Part shown: piece after piece, positions 46,786 through 55,259 of the stretch
Position numbering within the stretch: the first letter of the stretch is position 1
How the letters are laid out: the number at the start of each line of letters is the position of its first letter
Assembly (NCBI GenBank): GCA_035533075.1
Contig: DATLUO010000193.1
Coordinates: 124,001 to 188,000 of the forward strand
Direction: 5' to 3'
Length of the DNA: 64,000 nt
Origin: Pirellulales bacterium
GTDB taxonomy: Bacteria; Planctomycetota; Planctomycetia; Pirellulales; JAICIG01
Notes under the pieces: generated by a model
Seen by the model: only the letters and a program-made list of their open reading frames with translations
What the model was told of the DNA's origin: nothing
Database searches by the model: none
Program-made: the position numbers and the translations under genes

Positions 46786-47325
46786 ATGGGCGATGGAGAT
46801 GTGAGACGAGCGACGTTTTGTCGTGCTCTGCGGTGGTTGATCGTGCTCGCCGTCACCACGCAGGCGCCGCGTTGCTTGGCGGAATCGTCGGCGCCGGACA
46901 AGAAATACAGCACCGAATCGCTCCGCGGCAAGGTCGTCTGGCTGGCGGACGCCCTGAAAGAGCGATTCGACATCAAGACCGACGATGATGCGGCCCACGC
47001 GGTCGTGGCACTCGAAACGGCCGAGGGGCGTCTTCACCCGATTGTGAAAGACGCCCGTGGCCGGTGCTTTTACACCGACCAGCGCCTGCGCGATATCAAG
47101 ATCGAATTGCTGGTCCGCCGCTACGAAGGCTCGCCGATGGTGCAGGTCGTGCGGGTCTATAGGCTCAAGCCCGACGGCAAGTACGAACTCGACTATTGGT
47201 GCGACGTCTGCTCGATCGCCATGTATGAACTGAAGCAGTGCGAATGTTGCCAGGGCCCGATCCGCCTGCGCGAGCGGTTGGTGGAAAAACGGGCAGACCG
47301 CGGCGCGAGGGACGCAAAGCCGTAG
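46786..47325 (+). CDS. Secreted hypothetical protein with a CxxC-CxCC cluster
   Basis: 179 aa. Signal peptide RALRWLIVLAVTTQAPRCLA, then a region KVVWLADALKERFDIKTDDD, a strand-rich part (GRLHPIVKDARGRCFYTDQR and LVRRYEGSPMVQVVRVYRLK), and near residue 150 a Cys cluster DYWCDVCSIAMYELKQCECC. The cysteines could bind a metal or form disulfides. No family recognised; the style is that of planctomycete secreted proteins. Follows 46093 in the same direction. Confidence 0.6.
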   Translation: MGDGDVRRATFCRALRWLIVLAVTTQAPRCLAESSAPDKKYSTESLRGKVVWLADALKERFDIKTDDDAAHAVVALETAEGRLHPIVKDARGRCFYTDQRLRDIKIELLVRRYEGSPMVQVVRVYRLKPDGKYELDYWCDVCSIAMYELKQCECCQGPIRLRERLVEKRADRGARDAKP

Positions 47326-47420
47326 AAATCCTCAAACCGGTGCGATCGGTCGCGCCGCAGTTGCGCAAGCGACCCACCGGCACGCTGACGCGTGCCGCTC
47401 GCCAGACGCTAGCAAGGTCG

Positions 47421-47774
47421 CTACTCGCCCATCCACGGCTCGCTGGCGGGAACGCCTTCCATGCTCCCGCCGAACGTCGGCGCGGGTGCGGGGCTGGGCG
47501 ACGCGGGCATCGGTTCGGGCGGTGCGACACTCGGCGCGGGCGCCGCCGCGGGCGGCTTGCGCATGGCAGGCTTGCGGGCCGGGGCTTTCTTGACCTTTTT
47601 GACCGGGGCTTTTGCAGCCTTTTTGGCCGGCGCCGTCTTGCGGGCCGCTTTTTTCGCGGCCTTCTTGACCGTTTTCTTGGCTTTCTTGGCCGCTTTCTTC
47701 GTCCCCTTTTTGCCAGCCGCCTTTTTGGGTGCCTTGACGGCCCTCTTGGCCGCCTTTTTCTTCGCCTTCGCCAT
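47421..47774 (-). CDS. Lysine/alanine-rich histone-H1-like protein
   Basis: 117 aa from ATG 47774 with GGAG upstream. The first 75 residues are Lys-Ala-Pro repeats (MAKAKKKAAKRAVKAPKKAA, then KKAAKKAKKTVKKAAKKAAR), as in H1 C-terminal tails and bacterial Hc1/HU-tail proteins that compact DNA. The remainder is Pro/Ala-rich with methionines (AAPAPSVAPPEPMPASPSPA). The likely role is chromosome condensation; Planctomycetes are known for condensed nucleoids. The low-complexity composition makes the family call approximate. Confidence 0.7.
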   Translation of the reverse strand: MAKAKKKAAKRAVKAPKKAAGKKGTKKAAKKAKKTVKKAAKKAARKTAPAKKAAKAPVKKVKKAPARKPAMRKPPAAAPAPSVAPPEPMPASPSPAPAPTFGGSMEGVPASEPWMGE

Positions 47775-48131
47775 TGAGTTTTCTCCACAAGATGTGTGCG
47801 CCCCGCAATAAGCTGAGTGGCAGTCTAACGACGAAGCTGCCGGCATGCAACTTTTTTGCGAATTTCTCGGCGAGCGCAGGCGGCCACGTCGTTGCCGCGC
47901 CGCAGCCACAGGAAAAGCGAAGGCCGCCGGGTTACAAGAATCCGCCTTGACAGGCGGCGGAAATTCGCGACAATCCCGCCCGCAATTCAACCAACCGGCA
48001 CACCCGTCCGGCGGAACCGCTTCGCCAGAGTGAGGGTGTGCCGCAGTGGCACATCGCGTCGCCGCCTTGGTCGGCCTATCGGAGGCTTTCAACGGCGAGT
48101 TTTTTGGACAGTGGCATGGAGGCCGCAGGCC

Positions 48132-48932
48132 ATGGATGGCACCGCTTATCACGACTACGCTCTCGGCCGAGATTGCCCGAGCTTGGGCGGCCACCCCTCA
48201 CGGCACCTGAAAACCATCGGCGTGAGCGGCGCCGTGGGCCAAACGACCACCAGCTATTTGATTCCCGGCGTGCTGGCGGCCGGTGGCTGCGCCACCGGAG
48301 TGCTGGGCAGACTGGGTTACTTCGACGGCTGCCGCTGGCGCACCGCCCCGGACGGCACGCCCTCGCCCGATTCGCTCGCCCAGTGGATGGCGAAGATGGT
48401 CGCCAATCGCTGCTCGCACGCCGTCTTGGAACTTGCCCACGACGCGTTGGCCGGACAGCTCCTGGCCAACATCGAGCTGGACGTGGCCTGCGTCACCGAT
48501 GCGGGCCTTGGAAACGGCTTTGGCCCGCGGCCGAGGCGAGACGAGCGGACGGCGGCCGACCTGCTCGACTGCCTGGCGCCCGAGGGGTTTGCCATCGTCA
48601 ACATCGACGACCCGGCGGCCGAAAGCGTGCTGGCGCGAATCGACGGGCCGGTGCTCACGGTGGGCATGACGCGACCGGCGGAGGTGACGGCCGAGGTCGT
48701 CGAGCGGTTTGCCGGCGAGCAGACGTTTCTGCTCTCGATCGAGAACGAAACCGTCCCCGTGCGGACGCGGCTGACGGGCAAAGAGAACGTCGTCAGCTGC
48801 CTGGTGGCGGCGGCGGTGGGGCTGGTGTACGGCATCGATCTGCCGGCGATCGTGCGTGGGCTGGAAGCCATCGAGCGCATCCCCGCACGCCTGGAAGGAC
48901 TGGAACGCGATCGGACGAAGCGGGCAGCGTGA
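48132..48932 (+). CDS. Mur-ligase-like protein with altered P-loop, short
   Basis: 266 aa, ATG 48132 with GGAGG about ten bases upstream. It aligns with the central ATPase domain of MurE-type ligases: TIGVSGAVGQTTTSYLIPGV (P-loop region), SLAQWMAKMVANRCSHAVLE, CVTDAGLGNGFGPRPRRDER, IVNIDDPAAESVLARIDGPV, and ending VVSCLVAAAVGLVYGIDLPA plus ALEAIERIPARLEG (the FxGRLE-type end). The P-loop GxxGKTTT has become GAVGQTTT, losing the catalytic Lys. The C-terminal ligase domain is missing. Likely not an active amino-acid ligase. Confidence 0.65.
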   Translation: MDGTAYHDYALGRDCPSLGGHPSRHLKTIGVSGAVGQTTTSYLIPGVLAAGGCATGVLGRLGYFDGCRWRTAPDGTPSPDSLAQWMAKMVANRCSHAVLELAHDALAGQLLANIELDVACVTDAGLGNGFGPRPRRDERTAADLLDCLAPEGFAIVNIDDPAAESVLARIDGPVLTVGMTRPAEVTAEVVERFAGEQTFLLSIENETVPVRTRLTGKENVVSCLVAAAVGLVYGIDLPAIVRGLEAIERIPARLEGLERDRTKRAA

Positions 48933-48960
48933 ATGAGAACCAAGGAAAGGAACCATGTGA

Positions 48961-49091
48961 GAAGCTCCATCGTCAGCGTGCGGGTTTGCGGGAACCCAAG
49001 CGCTACCCTCCCTCCTGGGTTGGAGCATAAGCTTGTCGGGCCAGCGGTCTCTGGGTCGGCCGCTCCGGCAAGTGCTTCGCGATGGAGCTTC
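48961..49091. repeat. 12-bp inverted repeat enclosing 107 bases
   Basis: GAAGCTCCATCG (48961-48972) and its exact complement CGATGGAGCTTC (49080-49091). Inside, AACCCA/TGGGTT (near 48993 and 49016) can pair as a second stem. Confidence 0.6.
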
Positions 49092-49096
49092 ATTGA

Positions 49097-49138
49097 CTGA
49101 GCACCGGAGCGGCGCTCGCCGCCGCTCCGGTTGCTCAG
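49097..49138. terminator. Long hairpin, 18-bp stem
   Basis: CTGAGCACCGGAGCGGCG pairs with CCGCCGCTCCGGTTGCTCAG around CTCG with one bulge. Terminator-like in stability, without a T-run. Confidence 0.55.
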
Positions 49139-49152
49139 GGAACACCGCTGCC

Positions 49153-49182
49153 TCCGAGAGGGCGCACCGACGCCCTCTCGGA
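49153..49182. terminator. Perfect 12-bp hairpin
   Basis: TCCGAGAGGGCG and CGCCCTCTCGGA enclose the six-base loop CACCGA. It follows directly on the previous hairpin. Confidence 0.6.
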
Positions 49183-49348
49183 CGGCGGCATTAGGCGAAA
49201 GGCGCCTGTCCCGTGTCGCGCACCTTTTCGTTGACAGGGTTCGCACCTGGGAGTGGGCGGCGAAACCACGGATGGCAGTTGCGCGCGAAGATACTTAGCC
49301 TTGCCGGAGAAAGCCCAAGCGGCCCGCGCCAAGCCGCCCGCTGGGAAA

Positions 49349-49388
49349 CCGGTGAATCATCCGGGCGACGCCGGCCGCCGACCGCGAC
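49349..49388. repeat. 40-bp repeat, copy 1 (flanks the ATPase gene)
   Basis: Matches 51232-51271 at 39 of 40 positions (starts CCGGTGAATCATCCGGGCGA), in the same orientation. The two copies lie on either side of the ATPase gene at 49678-51147. Confidence 0.85.
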
Positions 49389-49677
49389 GAAGTGTTTTGA
49401 CGCCTCTATCGGGTGGTTCTGCGACAGATTCGTCGCAGAATCACCCATAATGGGTTGATTTCGGCGGATCGAGCCGGAAGCGACTGCGTGCCTTCCCGTC
49501 GCAAGCCTCTCCGCAGTTGCGCATCTTCGGTGTTGATTTCGGGGCTAAGGCTGGGTTGATTGTGGAAGTCATCCATGTCTCAAGGCATTTAGGGATAGTC
49601 GCTTGCGTTATGAAAACAGCTAAGGTAAGGTGGCTTTATCTCTTTTTGGTAAAACTGCTTTATCTCACGGAAATAGT

Positions 49678-51147
49678 ATGGCCGATTGGAAGTTCTACGG
49701 ACGAAGGGAGCAGCTTGCGGATTTGGAGCGAATGCTCGACCGGAAACGCTGGTTCTTTGCCAAGGTCACGGGTCGTCGCCGGATCGGCAAGACGACGCTC
49801 ATTCAACAAGCAATGAAGGAACTCGGCAGCAAGCAGCCCGTGTTCTACGTTCAGATACCCGATTCTGAGCCAGCCGGTGTCCTCTCCGCAGTGAACGACG
49901 CCTTGGAAACATTCCAAGTACCTGTCGACCGGCATCCCCGCCCAAACGACCTTCTACAACTTGCGAAGTTGCTGGAGGCAATGGCTGAAGGCGGCTACAT
50001 CCTCATCCTTGACGAGTTCCAATACTTCAATCGCAAGGGGTACGAGGAGTTCTGCTCGTACTTGCAGGCAAGCGTGGATCGGCTGGCAGCGAAGGCAGAA
50101 CAGGTTCGAGGCGGGTTGCTCGTCCTTGGCTCCATCCACACGGAGATGGTTGCCTTACTCGAAGGTCGAACGGCTCCGCTCTACAACCGAGTCACCGATG
50201 CCATCCACCTCACCCATCTCGACATCGGCTCGATTCTGTCCATCCTTCAAGATCATGCTGAGCCGACCCCAGAGCGTCTGCTGTTCCTTTGGAACCTCTT
50301 CGAGGGAGTTCCCAAGTTCTACCGTGACTGTTACGAGCAAGATGTGCTTGCCGCCGAACGAAAGACTCTGCTGCGCCGCATCTTCTTTGAAAGTTCGTCG
50401 CCGCTTCGGTCGGAAGCTGAGAACTGGTTTCTGCGTGAACTGCGTGGCCGGTACGATGTGGTCTTGAAGTTCGTGGCCCGCAATCCGGGGCGAAGGCACA
50501 AGGAATTGGTTCAAGCAATTCGAGAGGCCAGCGGGACCGCCGACACGCAAGTCGGCGGCTATTTGAAGGTTCTCATCGAGCGATTCGGGCTGATCGAACG
50601 CAAGTTGCCGGTGTTCGCCAAACCAGAAGCGAAGCGCAGCCGCTACTATGTCACCGACAATTTTCTCCGTTCGTGGCTGGCGGCCTTGGCGAATCCCGTT
50701 TCTGCGATCGCGTTTCGACCACTTGACGATCTGATTGATGAAGCCGATCAGCGACTCGAAGCTGTCGAAGGTGGCTCACTGGAGAAACTGGCCGGCCAAC
50801 TTTACGAGGAACGGAGCCGCAAGGGAATTGGCGATTTTCCGATCACGCATCGAGTGCAAGGATTCTGGGACAAGGCCGACACCGAGATTGATCTTGTGGC
50901 CTTCAATGAAACGACCGAATCCATTCGCTTCGGCTCGTGCAAACGGTCCCCCAAGAGGCTGATGGCCGACGTGAACAACTTTAAGCGGCACGTTGAGCGT
51001 TTTCTTCGAACGATGCCCAAATATCAGGGGTGGACGAAGCAGTTCGTTGGCATCTCACCTGTCTTGGACGCCGAACAACGGGCGTTCCTGACCGACCACG
51101 ACATCCTTCCACAGGATTTGAGTACGCTAACACTCGGCTTGAATTGA
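49678..51147 (+). CDS. AAA ATPase with DUF234-type C-terminus (archaeal-type ATPase family)
   Basis: 489 aa from ATG 49678 (MADWKFYGRREQLADLERML). Walker A VTGRRRIGKTTLIQQAM (about 32-39), Walker B YILILDEFQYFNRKGYEEFC, sensor-like HTEMVALLEGRTAPLYNRVT, a winged-helix middle (HKELVQAIREASGTADTQVG, GYLKVLIERFGLIERKLPVF), and a DUF234-like endonuclease-fold tail (FWDKADTEIDLVAFNETTES: D...E-x-D-LVA, PD-(D/E)XK-like). Such proteins are common in archaea and scattered in bacteria, with unknown role. Codon use is less GC-rich than its neighbours and it sits between 40-bp repeats, so horizontal acquisition is plausible. Confidence 0.85.
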   Translation: MADWKFYGRREQLADLERMLDRKRWFFAKVTGRRRIGKTTLIQQAMKELGSKQPVFYVQIPDSEPAGVLSAVNDALETFQVPVDRHPRPNDLLQLAKLLEAMAEGGYILILDEFQYFNRKGYEEFCSYLQASVDRLAAKAEQVRGGLLVLGSIHTEMVALLEGRTAPLYNRVTDAIHLTHLDIGSILSILQDHAEPTPERLLFLWNLFEGVPKFYRDCYEQDVLAAERKTLLRRIFFESSSPLRSEAENWFLRELRGRYDVVLKFVARNPGRRHKELVQAIREASGTADTQVGGYLKVLIERFGLIERKLPVFAKPEAKRSRYYVTDNFLRSWLAALANPVSAIAFRPLDDLIDEADQRLEAVEGGSLEKLAGQLYEERSRKGIGDFPITHRVQGFWDKADTEIDLVAFNETTESIRFGSCKRSPKRLMADVNNFKRHVERFLRTMPKYQGWTKQFVGISPVLDAEQRAFLTDHDILPQDLSTLTLGLN

Positions 51148-51231
51148 GCGCAGACCGTCATTTCCGGTCAAAGCCCTTAAAGTGAACCGGGAAGATGGAA
51201 AAAGTCCAATTCTCACGAAGCCGGGCGCGGG

Positions 51232-51271
51232 CCGGTGAGTCATCCGGGCGACGCCGGCCGCCGACCGCGAC
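51232..51271. repeat. 40-bp repeat, copy 2
   Basis: Second copy, one mismatch from 49349-49388. It forms the 3' boundary of the decayed thioredoxin-like gene that follows on the minus strand. Confidence 0.85.
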
Positions 51272-51567
51272 CACAACCGTTCTCCAAGATATTCCCGTCC
51301 GGTCCGATCAGCATGTAGTCGAGATAGCCTTGAAGACCGAGTTGCCGGTAGGCGTTGACGATTCGCCCGTCCGGATGGTCGACGACAATGGGAAACACAA
51401 GCCCCTGCTGCTTGCAGTGTTCGCGCACGGCTTCGGGCGTCGGTGTTGAGCCATGCGGCGCCGTCCAATTCGAGGGCCGGCTGACCGCGCATGCCGGCGG
51501 GATACTTCGCCTGCCGTCGGGCGGCGGATTTCTGGTGCAAGGCAGCGGTCGACCGGTTGTCTTCCAT
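51272..51567 (-). pseudogene. AhpC/TlpA-type thioredoxin-fold gene with internal deletion and frameshift
   Basis: Minus strand: MRGQPALELDGAAWLNTDA (the domain start) is in one frame, then, shifted by one near 51428, EAVREHCKQQGLVFPIVVDH, PDGRIVNAYRQLGLQGYLDY and MLIGPDGNILEN. The segment that should hold the CXXC active site between the two parts is missing. The gene ends abruptly inside the 40-bp repeat. Start candidate ATG 51567; the promoter and first part are not convincing. Confidence 0.6.
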
Positions 51568-51764
51568 GCTCAGCAGCTCGTCGGCCGACGACGTTCGGTC
51601 CGGACTGCAAATCTATCCATCTCCGCCCGATGCTCAGGGAACTTGGCGAGGAGTACGGAATTTCCTTGACCTTGCGGAAATCGCGGCTACGATAAGCAAA
51701 TGCTCGCTAGCTTGCGCTCTGTCAGCCGTCGATTGACTGGTTCGGGGTGAGTGCAGGGTGGGAC

Positions 51765-51851
51765 GGGTGGGAGCGAGCTTGCGAGCGCCGGCCCACCACG
51801 GAGGAAACCGACCATCGGTGGGCCGGCGCTCGCAAGCTCGCTGGTCCCACC
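51765..51851. repeat. Inverted pair of the dispersed GGTGGGCCGGCGC repeat
   Basis: 51765-51797 and 51817-51851 are reverse complements over 26 or more bases, separated by 19 bases; the right copy repeats 7667-7702. The pair can fold into a large hairpin upstream of the kinase gene and may shape its 5' leader. Confidence 0.8.
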
Positions 51852-51915
51852 CTACGATAGGGGCCAGGCACATGGGCTGCCGAGCGGGTCCGGCAGCGTG
51901 GACTGGAGCTAACGT

Positions 51916-53460
51916 ATGGCACGCCGCACCTCTTCGATCGTCGAGCAAATCGAACAGAGCCGACTGCTGTCCGACCGCGAACTCTCCGAGGCGCAAGTCG
52001 AAGTGGCCGGCCTGGCAAGTCTTTCGGACGCCGCCTACGTCAACCGCCTGGTCGAGTTCGGGCTGTTGACGGCCTGGCAGGGGCTGCAGTTGCTGGCCGG
52101 ACGCACGTCCTTTTTCGTGGGCCCCTACAAGCTCCTGCAGCGGATCGGGCACGGCGGCGCCGCGGCCGTCTACAAGGCCCAGCACACCACGATCGGCCAA
52201 ATCGTGGCCCTGAAGGTGTTTCCCACGTCGTTGTCGCAAGTCCGCGACGCCGCCGCGCGGTTCCGCCGGGAGACCGAGGCCTCGGTGCGCGTCAACCACC
52301 CGCACGTGGTTTCAGGCTACGGCAGCAAGTGTTTCGACGGCCGCGGCGTACTGATCATGGAGTTCGTCAACGGCGACGACCTGTCCCGCTGGCTGAAGCG
52401 CTGCGGGTCGCTGCCGATCGACTGGTGCTGCGAGGCCGCCCGGCAGGCCGCCTTGGGGTTGGGGCACATTCACCAGCGAGGTCTCGTGCATCGCGACATC
52501 AAGCCCAGCAATGTTTTGGCCGTCGGCGCCTCCGGCCGCGAGACGCCGCACGTCAAGGTCGCCGACCTGGGAGCCGCCAATATCAAGTACAACGAGGCGT
52601 TGTCGTCGCAGACGCAACTCACCGCGCTGGGAACCCTGCTCGGCACGCCCAACTATATGTCGCCGGAGCAGATCGAAGACGGCCACGGCGCCGATCCCCG
52701 CTCGGACATTTTCAGCCTGGGTTGCACGCTTTTCAAGCTATTGAGCAACGAACTGCCCTGGACGGGAGCGACGCTTGAGGAGCGTCTGAAGGCCAGGATG
52801 AAGCAACCTCCCTTGCGCGTCCGGCAATTCCGCCGCGACATACCGCCGCGCATCGAGCAAATCATCGAGGCGATGCTGGCGCGTCGGCCCGAAAACCGTC
52901 CTGCTTCGGCCGACGAGGTCGCCGGCGAGCTGGCGGCTTTTGCGCGGTCGAAAGGGGCTGAGTCGCCGACGGCAGCCGTGGCCAATCCCGCGGCACCATC
53001 ACCGGCGGAACCGTGGCCGCCGATTTTGCGCATCCGTGGTCGCGAACCCGAGACGGTGGTGCTCCCGCCCGCGCCGCCGGTGACGGTGCAGACGCCGCTG
53101 GAATGGCGGCTGCTGCGCGAGTCGCTGCAGGGGCCGCCGCAGACGTCCGTCATGCGCGAGCAGGACACGGTCGTCGTGGGCCGGGGGCGCGACTGCCATA
53201 TCCGCGTCCGCGATGTCCAGGTGTCGCGACGCCACTGCCAGTTTGCCTGGCGCAACGGAGGCTGGCAGATCGAGGATCTGGGAAGCCAGAACGGCACCTA
53301 TGTGAACGGGCTAAGTGCCACGACCTGCGAGCTGAACAGCGGCGATCAGATCCGCATCGGCTCGACCCGGCTTTGGATTGTGGCCGTTTGCGCCGTCGAT
53401 GCGGTGGCCGCCGCCGGCAGCGCCAGGCCCGGCCGACGCGGGGGCCCGGCGACGGCTTAG
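51916..53460 (+). CDS. Serine/threonine protein kinase with C-terminal FHA domain
   Basis: 514 aa. An N-terminal helical region (1-70) precedes the kinase domain (about 72-340): glycine loop IGHGGAAAVYKA, VAIK-type VALKVF (Lys about 98), catalytic loop LVHRDIKPSNVLA, DLG (VADLGAAN) for DFG, TPNYMSPEQ, and SDIFSLGCTLFKLL. After a Pro/Ala-rich linker, an FHA domain (about 410-500) has VVVGRGRDCHIRVRDVQVSR and RHCQFAWRNGG, LGSQNGTYVNG. No TM segment, so cytosolic, in contrast to most PknB-type kinases. The FHA should recognise phosphothreonine, possibly on the kinase itself. Confidence 0.92.
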   Translation: MARRTSSIVEQIEQSRLLSDRELSEAQVEVAGLASLSDAAYVNRLVEFGLLTAWQGLQLLAGRTSFFVGPYKLLQRIGHGGAAAVYKAQHTTIGQIVALKVFPTSLSQVRDAAARFRRETEASVRVNHPHVVSGYGSKCFDGRGVLIMEFVNGDDLSRWLKRCGSLPIDWCCEAARQAALGLGHIHQRGLVHRDIKPSNVLAVGASGRETPHVKVADLGAANIKYNEALSSQTQLTALGTLLGTPNYMSPEQIEDGHGADPRSDIFSLGCTLFKLLSNELPWTGATLEERLKARMKQPPLRVRQFRRDIPPRIEQIIEAMLARRPENRPASADEVAGELAAFARSKGAESPTAAVANPAAPSPAEPWPPILRIRGREPETVVLPPAPPVTVQTPLEWRLLRESLQGPPQTSVMREQDTVVVGRGRDCHIRVRDVQVSRRHCQFAWRNGGWQIEDLGSQNGTYVNGLSATTCELNSGDQIRIGSTRLWIVAVCAVDAVAAAGSARPGRRGGPATA

Positions 53461-53470
53461 CCCGGATGAT

Positions 53471-54136
53471 TCAGGCTTTCCCGGAGGGCGATTTGCCGCT
53501 CTGCGCAGGACGCTTCAACCAGCCGACAATGTCTCCGCGGCTGTGCAGGCCCAGCTTGCGCAGGATGCTGTTGATCTGCGTGCGGACCGTGTGCGGGCTG
53601 CGGTGCAGGAAACGGCCCAACTCCTCGTTGTCCAGGTAGCCCCGGCTGATCCAGACCATCAACTCGAGTTCGGCCGGCGAGATATGTTCGCAGAGCACCT
53701 GCCGCCGGCTGGCCTGGGGCACCAGGCCGATCGTCGGGTCGTCGCTGGGCAAGCCGCTCAGCAAATCGTCCTCCTCCCTAGGAGATTCGTCGGCGAGCTG
53801 CCCCGCGACGACCTGAATCTCCACGTTGCCTCCCAGGTTGATCAGGTCGCCCGGCACGAGCTTGACCTGGGGAAGCCGATCGACCCACACCAGGTTGATG
53901 CGGGTCCCCACGCGCGAGCCAAGATCGCGGATCCAGAAACCGCGATGATCGCGCCAAACTTCGGCGTGTTTGCGCGAGACCGACCGGAACTGCGCGGGTA
54001 CCGGGATGTCGACGTCGTCGGCCCGGCCAATCACCTTAGCGCGCTCTTCGATCGCGTGGCACCAGCCGCCCGTGGGGTGATTGGTCAGAATCAAGGACGC
54101 GCTGGCGGTGGGTGGAGTGGCTTTGACTTCTGGCAC
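53471..54136 (-). CDS. FHA-domain transcription regulator with LuxR-type HTH
   Basis: About 221 aa (start GTG 54136; TTG 54172 is an alternative). FHA domain (about 18-115): AKVIGRADDVDIPVPAQFRS, SVSRKHAEVWRDHRG, DLGSRVGTRINLV. C-terminal LuxR HTH (about 150-215): ISPAELELMVWISRGYLDNE, LGRFLHRSPHTVRTQINSIL, RKLGL. Fusion of FHA to a LuxR HTH suggests that phosphothreonine binding controls DNA binding. It faces the FHA-bearing kinase gene tail to tail with 10 bases between stops, so a kinase-regulator pair is a reasonable inference. Confidence 0.85.
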   Translation of the reverse strand: MPEVKATPPTASASLILTNHPTGGWCHAIEERAKVIGRADDVDIPVPAQFRSVSRKHAEVWRDHRGFWIRDLGSRVGTRINLVWVDRLPQVKLVPGDLINLGGNVEIQVVAGQLADESPREEDDLLSGLPSDDPTIGLVPQASRRQVLCEHISPAELELMVWISRGYLDNEELGRFLHRSPHTVRTQINSILRKLGLHSRGDIVGWLKRPAQSGKSPSGKA

Positions 54137-54218
54137 GCGTATTCCCGCCGCCAAATTCCGGTGAAACAGCAACCTCGAACGCGCCCGCCAGTATACCTAA
54201 AAGTGGGGACATGGCAAG

Positions 54219-55157
54219 CTAGCCGACGATTTGCCGGTAATAAGCCAGCGACCGCTGCAGGCCTTCCTGAAAGCCGACGCGGGGCTGATAGCCAAGGATG
54301 CTTTGCGCGGCGCGGATATCGGCCAGGCTCTCGCGAATGTCACCGGCGCGGGGCGGCGCGTGGAGCGGTTCCACCGCCGTGCCGAGCAGGCGGTTCAACT
54401 CGGCCAGCAGATCGAGCAAGCTGGTGGAGCGGCCATTGGCCACGTTGAACACGCGGCCGCTGGCTCCCGCCGCATCCGCCGCGCAAAGGTTCCCTTGCAC
54501 CACATTGTCAACATAGGTGAAATCCCGCGACTGATGCCCGTCCCCGAAGACCGTCGGACGCCGGCCTGCCAGCAATGCCGTGATGAACAGCGGAATCACG
54601 GCCGAATAGGGGCTGTTGGGATCCTGCCGGGGCCCGAAGACGTTGAAGTAACGGAGAACCACCGTTTCCAGTCCGTAGGTGGCGGTGAACGCCTGGCAAT
54701 AATACTCGCCCGCCAGCTTGGCCGCGCCGTAGGGCGAGATGGGAGCCGGAAGATCGCCCTCCGACTTCGGCGACTTGACCTGTTCGCCATAGGCGCTGCT
54801 GGAGCCGGCGTAAACCACGCGCCGCACGCCCGCTCGTCGGGCGGCATCGAGCAGCGCCACGGTGCCCGTCACACAGGCCGCATTGGTGTCCAGCGGGGCT
54901 TCGACGCTGCGCGGGACCGAGGCCAGGGCGGCCTGGTGGAAAACGCAGTCGACGCCCGCCACGGCGCGGGCCACCAACTCGCGGTCGTTCAGATCGCCGT
55001 GCAGAAACTCCACCCGATCGCCGCCGGCGGGCAAGTTCTCGCGATGACCGGTGCTGAGGTTATCGAGCACGCGGACCCGATCTCCGCGCTCGACCAGGGC
55101 CGCAGCGATATGAGAACCGATGAAGCCGGCACCGCCGGTAACCAGGAATGTTCGCAT
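54219..55157 (-). CDS. NAD-dependent sugar epimerase/dehydratase (extended SDR)
   Basis: 312 aa. [20 protein letters not shown] (NAD-binding), VFHQAALASVPRSVEAPLDT, YAGSSSAYGEQVKSPKSEGD, PISPYGAAKLAGEYYCQAFT (catalytic Y-x-x-x-K), LRYFNVFGPRQDPNSPYSAV, FGDGHQSRDFTYVDNVVQGN. Most like UDP-N-acetylglucosamine/UDP-glucose 4-epimerases of the WbpP/Gne group. Supplies activated sugars for surface polysaccharides. ATG 55157; longer readings upstream run through intergenic sequence. Confidence 0.9.
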   Translation of the reverse strand: MRTFLVTGGAGFIGSHIAAALVERGDRVRVLDNLSTGHRENLPAGGDRVEFLHGDLNDRELVARAVAGVDCVFHQAALASVPRSVEAPLDTNAACVTGTVALLDAARRAGVRRVVYAGSSSAYGEQVKSPKSEGDLPAPISPYGAAKLAGEYYCQAFTATYGLETVVLRYFNVFGPRQDPNSPYSAVIPLFITALLAGRRPTVFGDGHQSRDFTYVDNVVQGNLCAADAAGASGRVFNVANGRSTSLLDLLAELNRLLGTAVEPLHAPPRAGDIRESLADIRAAQSILGYQPRVGFQEGLQRSLAYYRQIVG

Positions 55158-55259
55158 ACGGGAAAGTGTACGCCGGCTCTTTGCGCTGTCAAACGTTGTT
55201 GGGCAGACCGGATGCCGCTCGCCAGGCGGGGCTGCTAGACTGAAGGGAAGAGCCCGCAC

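Larger units (their letters stand above)
48933..49677. other. Intergenic region with several strong inverted repeats
   Basis: No gene is supported. It holds three potential stems (48961-49091, 49097-49138, 49153-49182), the 40-bp repeat at 49349-49388, and an AT-richer stretch (49600-49680) with GCTTTATCTC twice just before the ATPase gene. Confidence 0.5.

Noticed and set aside
49097-49200. Integron attC sites
   Set aside because: Two consecutive hairpins and a TTAGGC nearby suggested them, but no RYYYAAC/GTTRRRY pairs in the right positions and no integrase or cassette array are present.
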